The notes beneath the pieces were generated by a model. That model saw only the letters and a program-made list of their open reading frames with translations. It was not told the origin of the DNA and searched no databases. A stretch of 64,000 nt of DNA from the NCBI GenBank assembly GCA_011109175.1, contig RDEW01000016.1, positions 357,516-421,515 on the forward strand, in the 5' to 3' direction. Source of the stretch: Dicyema japonicum (Eukaryota > Dicyemida > Rhombozoa > Dicyemidae). Below, in pieces: positions 1 to 8,121 of the stretch (position 1 is the stretch's first letter; each line of letters begins with the position of its first letter). Position numbers and translations under genes: made by a program.

Positions 1-617
1 AGAAGTAGAGATAAGTCAAAGAAATCAGCAATCAATATCAAATTAAAACTTTTTTTTACTTCCGATAGAAAATCATCAATGTCCTTCTGTGAATAACCAT
101 AACGTGAGTTAAATCCAAGCATATATGACATTGGGTTCCTCATTCTATCATCTAGTTGGGTTTGATAATAAAATTCTGGATTTTTGAAGAATTCTGATAT
201 TTCACGTGTTTTTGATACGTAATAATTATAAAATGAAATATATTGACGAAAGGGATTCCTCAAAATTGTAAAGAAAAATGCATTTGGTTTTACAATTTCC
301 TGAATACTTGTTTTATTAAATCTTGTATGAAAGAATAACATGTCAAATGGTTTCATTTCCACATGTCTGACATTTTTTGCACTAAAAAATGATGTTGATT
401 TACCAAAATGAGTTCCTTCATTCGATGGTACAGCTATTGCCAAATTATGACTACGAGCATATCGGTCGAGAATGTTGACGATAGAAGAGCTCGCACATTT
501 TAGAGTCTTTAAAAAGACAATTGTGGACCTTTTGTTAGGTTTATATCTTTCTGAGATCTTCAATACAAGTAGAACTAATACAAATAGAATTACAAGACAG
601 AATATACGATTCCTCAT
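1..617 (-). CDS. Galactose-3-O-sulfotransferase-like protein, 5' part
   Basis: Open frame of 205 codons starting with ATG at 617 and running off the left edge. Residues 6-20 are a hydrophobic signal-anchor (FCLVILFVLVLLVLK), fitting a type II Golgi enzyme. Around residue 36 is a 5'-PAPS-binding loop, FLKTLKCASSSIVNIL, and near 116 a 3'-phosphate loop, FTILRNPFRQYISFY, in the order and spacing of Gal3ST enzymes, which move sulfate from PAPS to the 3-OH of galactose on glycolipids or glycoproteins. No intron is needed in this part. The usual His of the KTHKT loop is Leu here. The family is animal-specific, so this is one of the best lineage clues. The exact acceptor cannot be read from the sequence. 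Confidence 0.85.
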   Translation of the reverse strand, partial: MRNRIFCLVILFVLVLLVLKISERYKPNKRSTIVFLKTLKCASSSIVNILDRYARSHNLAIAVPSNEGTHFGKSTSFFSAKNVRHVEMKPFDMLFFHTRFNKTSIQEIVKPNAFFFTILRNPFRQYISFYNYYVSKTREISEFFKNPEFYYQTQLDDRMRNPMSYMLGFNSRYGYSQKDIDDFLSEVKKSFNLILIADFFDLSLL

Positions 618-906
618 TACTGTGAACGATCAACAATGGGATATTTAAATATTAACAAACATCAATCAATAATTTTATTATCAATATGCCTTGATTAATT
701 TAACATTACTGTTCTTAAAATAAAGTGATTTCTGCCTAAGGTGGATTTAAGTTATAGAAACAGTACTTATTCCTTGCCGGAAGGTCTGTGTTTTTTACTA
801 TCAAATATATTTGTTTCATTTTTTACTTTTATTGTTATGTCCATTCAGATGTGTTCAAATAATTCAGTCACATAGTCATAACTCATTATCTGAAAATAAA
901 TATACT

Positions 907-1050
907 GTTACTATGAACTTTTACAGTTACTATGAACTTTTACAGTTACTATGAACTTTTACAGTTACTATGAACTTTTACAGTTACTATGAACTTTTAC
1001 TGTTACTATGAACTTTTACTGTTACTATGAACTTTTACTGTTACTATGAC
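907..1050. repeat. 19-bp tandem repeat, about 7.6 copies
   Basis: The unit GTTACTATGAACTTTTACA repeats head to tail from 907. The first copies are identical; from the fifth unit the last base is T instead of A, so copies fall into two sub-blocks. The array ends in a partial diverged unit before the LINE ORF1 relic. Confidence 0.95.
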
Positions 1051-1114
1051 CTTTCGTTAATGAAAAATTCAAATAATAATTATGAAATGATGAAAAACTG
1101 GAATAATAGTCATG

Positions 1115-1668
1115 GAAACGTCTCAGTTGTGTTAATGTTACAAATAAAACACTTGGAAATATTAAGGATGCAAATATAATATCTGGCTTGAATTCTGCGA
1201 CTGTGGCCAGTGTGACCCGACGTTTTACGGAGGACTTTGTATTCTGCTTTAACAACCCAGAAGATGCTAGCTTATTTGAAAAGGATCTTAATGCAAAGTT
1301 GCCTTTTGGGGATAATGGACACAAACGTCACGAACTAAGTTACCACATTCGGAAATTATATTAAAAAATTTACTAACGTGGGTAGAATGAATACCTCGCT
1401 ACTATTATTAAAAAACGTGGCAAAAACCATGGCAAAACTAATAATAGAAAACCGTGGAGAAGCTCAGTCTTTAATTAGACTTGGTTTTAAAATTGTTTTC
1501 TCACAAGTTACAGCTGAATGGTTTAAAAAACCTAAAATTCAATGCTTTCGCTGCAAGTTATTCGGTCATATTGCTCGTTTCTGCAAAAACGTTGAAAAAC
1601 GCTTTGAAATTGTCATTGTCCACCACAATGCTCATTGTTTGACAGTCGTATCTGATTTGTTTATTTGA
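1115..1668 (+). pseudogene. LINE ORF1 (gag-like) relic with CCHC zinc knuckle
   Basis: Two frames together read like the nucleic-acid-binding ORF1 of Jockey/CR1-type LINEs. The upstream part (1140-1330) contains NIISGLNSATVASVTRRF and NNPEDASLFEKDL. The downstream open part (1378-1668) has a typical pre-knuckle helix region followed by CFRCKLFGHIARFC, a CX2CX4HX4C knuckle at about 1540-1581. ORF1 proteins coat the element RNA. A stop and frame change separate the halves and no EN or RT follows, so this is a dead fragment. Family assignment is by motif order only. Confidence 0.65.
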
Positions 1669-1669
1669 T

Positions 1670-2160
1670 AAAAATTAATTTAAAAAATCACAAACGACCA
1701 ATATTGATTATCTACAGAGACGACGAGCATTAACCAGCACGTTTAATTAATTTATCAAACAGAATTTTGTTAACATAATGAACAACATCCTCCAATAGAA
1801 TGGATTTCGTCAATCGTTTCAGTGTGGATGTCATTTTCCCGGGAGTCGTCTGGTCAGACTAGTCCATATTTATGTTTTATTCACGTTATGATCACAAAGT
1901 CCGAATTATTTGTTTATTTGCAGTTTATGGTGGCATGTGTTTATTATAGTAGTAATCTTGTTATTGGGTTGGTGTCAAAGATGTAAACACGGAGGACATC
2001 TGGATCACATGACACAGTGGTTTGAAACTAACACTTACTGTCATTCTGGATGGGCATAATAATGTTCGCATTTTCCGAGGAGCCATATCCGTTATAGCTT
2101 CCCACAGGCAGAACACACACTTTATTTTAAGCAAAGAACAGTTATTATAACTAATCGTAG
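1670..2160. other. No recognisable feature
   Basis: AT-rich stretch with stops in all frames. I see no gene or repeat. Confidence 0.5.
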
Positions 2161-2164
2161 AGGG

Positions 2165-2390
2165 AGAACCAAGGAATGCTCTTCACTTTTTGTTTTCTTT
2201 TTCTAGGTTGTGTGTCCTTTTAGACAATCCAGTCTCGCAGTGAATCTCCACTGATGACGGCGTCACTCGTCAAGCCCTTTTAGCATCGTAGATTCGTGGA
2301 ACCTTCTATTAGGTGAACAGCAGCGAGAATCGAACCCGTGACCTGAGCCAATTTAGCCCGACACCTAACCACATTCCATCCGGCTGGATG
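2165..2390 (-). mobile_element. tRNA-derived SINE
   Basis: Read on the minus strand, 2388-2318 looks like a tRNA head: an A-box-like GTGGTTAGGTGTCGGG and a B box, GGGTTCGATTC, about 35 nt later. The body that follows contains TGACGAGTGACGCC and CATCAGTGGAGATTCACTGC, ending in an A-rich stretch near 2170. The body recurs at 36180-36290 in the same orientation. A pol III head plus a conserved unrelated body is the standard SINE layout. The LINE that mobilised it is not evident. Confidence 0.7.
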
Positions 2391-2770
2391 GGCATGATTG
2401 TACAAATTAATTATATTCAGGACAATTTTAGTATTTATTATTTTTATTCATAGTTCTACCAATTATAGAAATCGGTGATTCATTATTTATATAATAATAA
2501 AAAATAAACGTGTGTTTCTTGTGTGGTTGATTGTATGTCTGCTCTCTCAAGTACGGAACAATTCTTGTTGCCCTTCCTACTTATTTGATGGAAGAAAATA
2601 CACGATCCGAAGTAGGACATTTGGCTTCAGGGCTGCATGAACACTCTGAGGTTAAAAAATGTCAAGAAATTGCTTTAGAGAGGGATTTCTAAAAACGATA
2701 ATGTTAAAGTTGTAAGTTCCCCACAAAGTAATTTGTTCTTGATACTCCCACAAAAATTCTGTATATAGAT
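2391..2770. other. No recognisable feature
   Basis: AT-rich; nothing supported apart from the start of R4-like similarity near its right end. Confidence 0.4.
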
Positions 2771-2771
2771 A

Positions 2772-3600
2772 GTGTGTGGAGTTGAAGATTCATTCAGAAT
2801 TGTTCGGATGATTGCACGGGATGCAAGGGCTCCGACCCGGAAAATCCCTTTCAGGATAGTCAGAACCGATGTGCTTACTGCATTTAATGCAGCCATTGCA
2901 AGTTATATTGCTGTTCAACGACCCAGGAATCTTAACGAAGTAACAGACATTATATATGAAATATGACGTTTTACGTGGAAGTTACAAACATCAAGTGAAT
3001 GGAAGGTGAATACTGAATAGAAAATAGCCGCACTTAAGGAAAATTTGTGTCTCTTTAGTGACTTTGAGACTAAAAGAGGATAAAGAAAGAATGATGAATA
3101 TACTTGCTTCTTATGGATATAAGAAAACACAAAAGGGAGAATTTACCATAGTAGTTGCAGCAATTATAAAAAAAATTAGAGTACTGGAAAAAAGACTCAC
3201 AATTCATGAGTCGAGGATAGCATTCAGGAATTATGTGTTCGAATTAAACAGAAGGGGATTCTATCGAAGTCTTACCGGTGATACTCAGCATACTGTGTGT
3301 GAAGTGGGAAAAGATGAGTGTTTATCTTTTTGGGAACCGTGTGGGAAAAAGCTGAAATCCAGAGATCTTTCAACGTTGTCGAAAAATGTACAACTGGAGT
3401 GGAAGAGTCCCTAGTGGATATAACACCTGACTTTATCAAGAACATAATTGAATGTTCACCTAATTGGAAATCATCTGGCTGCGATGGTGTCTATATTTTT
3501 TAGTCAAGAAATTTGAGGCCCTTCACGATATTTTGTGTGATGAGCTATTGAAAATTGTTGGTGGGGAATATTCACCGGACATGTGGTTTAACACCTGAGT
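2772..3600 (+). pseudogene. R4-like LINE fragment, upstream of RT core
   Basis: Translations in two or three frames match the amino-terminal third of the near-intact element at 8122-11097. The best blocks are GYKKTQKGEF and FELNRRGFYRSL (3058-3300), then IIECSPNWKSSGCDGVY (3430-3500), equivalent to that protein's IEYLPNWKAPGVDCVY. The frame breaks near 2970 and 3320 and stops soon after 3500. No RT catalytic motif remains. Residues flanking the matches differ enough to make this an old, separate insertion. Confidence 0.75.
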
Positions 3601-3894
3601 TTTTTATTTTCAAGTGCGTGTTTTTATTAATAGTATAGATATGAAAATATTATGTAACGTTATGTAATAGAGATTAACATCATTGTACTTAGAAACTGGT
3701 TATGCAATAATCAAAAATTCTCCTTTATCAGAAACCACCATTGATACTCAGTCCCAATTCCTTGACTAATATTAAACGATCCACCGTCTTTGGCTTTCAT
3801 CAAACAAAGGAATATCATGTTTACGAAAAAAATCGCTCTTCTCATTAAACTGAAAAAATCTCAACTTGGTCTATTTAAATAGACCTGTTGCTTG

Positions 3895-4005
3895 GAAAAG
3901 AAAGACACTTCTAATTCCGACTGTGAAAAATGGATATACCTTAATTAGACGCTAATTCATTCTCTTTCTGATATATCCGAGGTTATTAAATAAATTAGTT
4001 GTACA
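3895..4005 (+). mobile_element. 3' end of a short 2A-LINE-derived element
   Basis: This stretch aligns with the last about 100 nt of the composite element at 44645-44880. It shares a 'taattag' block, then TTCTGATATATCCGAGG and a GTTATTAAATAAATTA tail, a decayed form of the conserved CTCGG/CCGAG hairpin plus AAATA repeat. The 5' part is missing or unrecognisable. Confidence 0.5.
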
Positions 4006-4186
4006 TACACTTCCAAATAATACGAAACATTGTGTCGTGCCAGGATGAATCGTTGACTCATAGGTGACCTGTTTGACGTGAACGTTCAGCTAGAAGGCCA
4101 ATATTTGTGTTATTAAATAAAATGACTACATAAACCTCCAAATAATAAGAAGCATAAGGACGAATCATATATTTATTAAATTTAAA

Positions 4187-4883
4187 TTATGTGATGTTAT
4201 TTTTAATCAATGCATTCCATCCATTGATTTCACTTGATAAACAGCCAAATATTTGTTTCTGCTTTGCTCGCTTGCTAAAATAGAATAAAGCTTTCATTTC
4301 CTCTACGGGTTCCCATTTCGCATTCCAGTCCCCGGCAATAAACAATAAGTATGATGAACAGAGGTCTGTTAATGTCATTACCAATTCCTCGTTAGAACAG
4401 GTCATGTTCTTCCGGATTTTTTAGAATACGTCCACTGTGTGGTGCGTAAACGTTTTCAAATGTGATTAGTCTCCTCGAATTTCTGCTTGATCTTGTACGT
4501 ATTTGTAAGACACTGATTCTGTCATTGCCAGTAACCATATACTCTGGGAATATAGTCCTTGTGTATGTAAAGGCTTGTCCATAATGCATCGATTCCAAAG
4601 GAAGCAATAGTAACCTGTAATTTGTATGTGATTCATTGAGTCCATTTTTTATTTTAGTCTCCTGCAGGCAGCATATAGAATCCAGGTATTTCTCAACATC
4701 GGAAAATAGAAGCTGCCTCTTAGCCACGTTATTCACGCCTCTGACCTTGAAGGTTAGGATAGTCAGGTCATTAAATTGTTCTGAATCCTTTGCAGACATA
4801 TGTGAAGAGAAGTATGTCACAATCTCAACCAAAAAGAACTCCCGAATATCCTTTTCGCATAGTTGACAACCATTGAGATCCAC
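4187..4883 (-). pseudogene. APE-type LINE endonuclease relic
   Basis: Two overlapping minus-strand frames (4883-4392, then 4405-4187) carry the apurinic-endonuclease domain that nicks target DNA for LINE integration. Motifs in order: LTFKVRGVNNVAKRQ, ICCLQETKI (catalytic Glu), DRISVLQIR, FENVYAPHSGR and, after the shift, FIAGDWNAKW (Asp/Asn metal site). The same family occurs at 31715-34420 and 50265-51160. RT is absent downstream and one frameshift breaks the domain, so it cannot work. Confidence 0.8.
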
Positions 4884-5094
4884 TTGATCCTGTCACCTGA
4901 TCGACTCTCAGTGATTAATGCTTTGAAGGACAGTCGATGAGCAGGAACATTTCTCACAGTAGATCTTATGCTAGTTCCATTGGCATCATGTATTCCTGAA
5001 GATATACTTCTAATTTGTTTCTATCTTCAATATTCTCTGTAAGACGGCCCTAAGGATTTGTTTGCAAACTGTGAAAACAGACATATACACCACC

Positions 5095-6165
5095 ACTAGA
5101 ACAAAAATATATTATATAAAATAAATAATAATGTAATCACATTATTATTAATTAAAGATGAAATATGAAAATTTAAGTGACGCAAATTTTGAACAGTCGT
5201 TGAATATGCCTCCGTTTCATGGAGATTCGCGCTATCGGAGTCTATGGTCCAGAGTCAACTCAATACACCAGAATACAATCAGTATGCTTTGCTCACGTAA
5301 TGGATCAACAGTCGACCCACTACTCATGGAAGCTAAGATCCGTAGTCGTGGCTCCGGATTTCTTCGCGTCTGTGAGGAAGATGGAAACCCGCTTCGCCTA
5401 ATCCTTTCCATGGAGAGAAAACCGATTGGATAAGAAATTCTCCTCCCCGATCGGATTCCTCTGCAAGACCGAGAGAATGCTCTTCCAGAAAGTAGTGGGA
5501 CAATGGAAGATCACAGACGTCGAATGGCACAATTGATTGCGAGGACTAGGATCACCTAACTGTTTGACTCTTTTGACTTTCTTTCTCGGTGTTCCCGAGG
5601 TTATTAAAATAAATAAATTTAGCTTACCTGAACATTCACCTTGTAAGCTTAAATGTACGAAAAATGATATAGAATTTTCAATAGTATTTTCCATTACACC
5701 ACATAATAAGTTTTATTTTTATTGGGATTAAGATTGTTTTCTAATGATACAGATGTGTTTACCAAACTCCGAGAATTTCGACTAACGGTATCATAACAGC
5801 TGTGAAAAGTTATATAAATTCCTAATTATGGAACTATAAAAATAAAAGATATGAAAGTGCAATTATTAAAAACAGATAATAGTACAATATTTACTGAAAA
5901 TGGTTACTTATAATAACCGATATTTGGCACTTGGATGTGATTTTGAAAGAAATTTCGTATTCAAGTCAACAACACATTTGAAAATTAAAAAAACTACAAC
6001 CAGCAGTTATAAGAAGTACTGTCAACTCTCATGCAATTAGAAATATCTATTTAAATCTAGAAGACAAATATTTAATAGCCGTTTGTGTGATTTGCTGAAT
6101 TGTTGTAATATTTGCAGTGTCTTACATAATAAAATATAAAAATGTTATTATCCATTACAAATTGG
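5095..6165 (+). pseudogene. Broken copy A of small type I membrane-protein gene
   Basis: Diverged duplicate of the intact gene at 59188-60018. Shared landmarks: a 25-nt GT...AG micro-intron at 5115-5139 (GTAATC at its 5' end, TTAAAG at its 3' end), the exon start KYENLSDA, the block LKCTKNDIEF at 5645, ALGCDFERN near 5925 and SYIIKYK near 6125. In this copy the middle is split by a LINE insertion (5190-5617), the acceptor of the third intron is lost (CTAATT where copy B has CTAAG), and the last exon has stops. The first exon is not visible. It is dead; function unknown as for copy B. Confidence 0.75.
5190..5617 (+). mobile_element. 5'-truncated 2A-type LINE 3' end inside copy A
   Basis: Copy B (59430-59460) runs straight through here, while copy A has about 430 extra bases. 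They begin with VEYASVSWRFALS, matching the RT tail TVEYACASWAYGAS of the element at 16930-19855, and end with the family hairpin CTCGGTGTTCCCGAG followed by a TTATTAAAATAAATAAA tail. This is a classic 5'-truncated insertion. Short AT-rich target duplications are possible but not certain. Confidence 0.8.
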
Positions 6166-6439
6166 AGTATTCAATTGTTAACATTATAATAATGATTTGA
6201 AAATTATCTTTATAATAAGGATTATAAATTTCGAAGTAGTTGTTAGCCAGAGATTTATGCGTGATGTAGCTCTTAGATAGAAATGTGTTTATTATTTAAA
6301 GATATGATCTCTGTACAATTAGCTCTAACGAAAGAAGAAACCTTATATGCTCTAACTTAAGAAAAAGATTCCTCTTGCCATCCACGGATTTATTCCTCAT
6401 TGTTTTATAATTATGAATTTCTCATCACATAATTTATTT

Positions 6440-6500
6440 ATATTAAAAACATCTCTCTTTACCTACTTTTACCTATTTGGACTATTTATTAGGATTTGTA
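6440..6500 (+). pseudogene. Transmembrane exon relic, duplicate of 60240-60326
   Basis: Downstream of copy A a short frame reads SLYLLLPIWTIY then stop. It aligns with SLYLLILIGLIIWICC after copy B and loosely with SLPIFGGLLIIALIRR at 28890. This suggests the duplicated block held a second, related membrane-protein gene whose last exon codes the membrane anchor. Confidence 0.4.
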
Positions 6501-6601
6501 GCGAAATTTGTTTTTAATTACTCACTAAGTTCTCATTCAAATGAAGTCGTCAATAAAATGAATGCTCGCGGATTCTTTCTGAACGGTCACGTATAGGAGA
6601 A

Positions 6602-6886
6602 TTAATTATGTTCATTATTGGCGCGACCTGAAAATTGGCGATTTTCTTCAGAAATCAGTCCCCATCTACTTTCCGTGAAGGTACAAGAGCAAACATTTCC
6701 GGGATTCGGGGGTCCCACGATTAGCAATGAAGAAGACGGAGAAGGTAATCTGGTGAAAGGATTATAGAGAATTAATTTTTCGACCTTTTCTATTCTGGAA
6801 ACTAGACCACGTACTCCCAATTTCAAAAATTGATCATCAAATATCATTTCAATTTCAGTAATGAAATACTGAAAGTAAATTATCAT
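6602..6886 (-). pseudogene. Unidentified minus-strand ORF in the duplicated block
   Basis: A 94-codon frame (including VRGLVSRIEKVEKLILYNPF) has a diverged counterpart on the minus strand at about 60770-60930, where KSDHMVLFTD and NRSKNSILSNPVPF line up but a stop interrupts. Conserved protein similarity between the copies suggests it was coding when duplicated. I do not recognise the family. Confidence 0.35.
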
Positions 6887-7084
6887 TTTTAGTCGACCAA
6901 AAGTTATACAGATGAGTTTCTAGCGCCTTGTGTTAAAGCAATACAACATTCGAAAGAATTTGATGCTAGACTTACAGAATTTTATACTATTCTTCACTAA
7001 AAGGTTTTCAATCCATGTTATTGATTTTTTGGTATATTAAAGTTAAAATCTTTTTTGGTAGCGTTCATGATTTTAGAGCAAACT

Positions 7085-7350
7085 GGTCTCATCTGAGAGG
7101 ATGGCAATCACCGTGACGGGATGACAACATTCACTTTTGCAAATGGTCGTAACCTGATTTGGCATGCGAAGTATGTTGAGACCAACAGTCAGACAAAATT
7201 TTGCCACTTTAGTCTCGAACCAGGTTCATGCTTCTATGCAAGTCGAGGATCAGAAGAGAAGGAAGTATCTAAGCATTTCAGAGAATCACATATTTATCAC
7301 ATTTGATGTTAGACGTCAGGAATCTTTAGAACATAAGCGACGATCGTGCT
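7085..7350 (+). pseudogene. Endonuclease-end fragment of RPDG-class retroelement
   Basis: Frame 1 reads MTTFTFANGRNLIWHAK, matching MTSFPFERGRNLVWDVT at 57340-57385. Frame 2 then reads KRRKYLSISENHIFITFDV, matching KNAKYSDISDRYIFAPVAI. A frameshift lies between and the catalytic Asp of VWD is His. Dead fragment of the family represented at 24165-25365 and 56700-57684. Confidence 0.65.
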
Positions 7351-8110
7351 AGATTCTAGCCCGTTGGAGCGGCTCGATGATCGAAATGGTCAACAAGTAT
7401 CCACATCAGACTGGATGATTTCGAGTGCGTATCTCGATGGTTATTTATTTAAAAACCCAAAACCATGGTAAGACAAACTAATTATCACGTGATGCGTTTA
7501 TAAACCACCCTTCTGCAGTTTAGTGCAAATCTTCTGCTATCGGGGGTTTGTATACTACCCCATCTTAGAATTCATCATAGTGATCTTGTACTTTAACTCG
7601 AATCGGAGATTATAGTGAAAAGTTGATGTAAAATGTTAACTGAGACTGGAACAAGTACTTGCGATCATAGGATAAATCTCAGAACAACTGTCAGAAGGAT
7701 TAGTCTTAGATGGTTATTTTGATTTTTGAAAATTATGTGTTTTTTAATTATTTTCTGATAAAAAGAAGTTTATTTCGAAAACGTTTATTTCGTTAAATGT
7801 ACCTAACCAATGGCCAACTAACTACTTCAAAATTGATAGCATAATATGAGAGATGTGTCTAGTACTTTTTATAATATGTCACGTACGTGGTATCGGCCCA
7901 CACATGGTCAATGATTTTAATCAATTAAAAAAATAATTATATATTTTTGTTCTATGTTGGATAAGGATTACAAATATATATTTTTATTTTAAAATAATCA
8001 TTTTTTTAATTTTTTTGAAAAAAATAAAATTGAAGAATGGGTACAGTATCAAAATACTTAGTTTTTAATATAAAAAACCTTAAAACAAAACAAACAATAG
8101 TCATATCATC
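7351..8110. other. No recognisable feature
   Basis: AT-rich, low-complexity towards 7920-8040. Probably includes the 3' untranslated region of the R4-like element, whose stop is at 8122. No gene seen. Confidence 0.4.
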
Positions 8111-8121
8111 TAATTAATGTA

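Noticed and set aside
907-1050. CRISPR-like array
   Set aside because: The repeats are directly adjacent with no spacers; it is a minisatellite in a eukaryotic genome.
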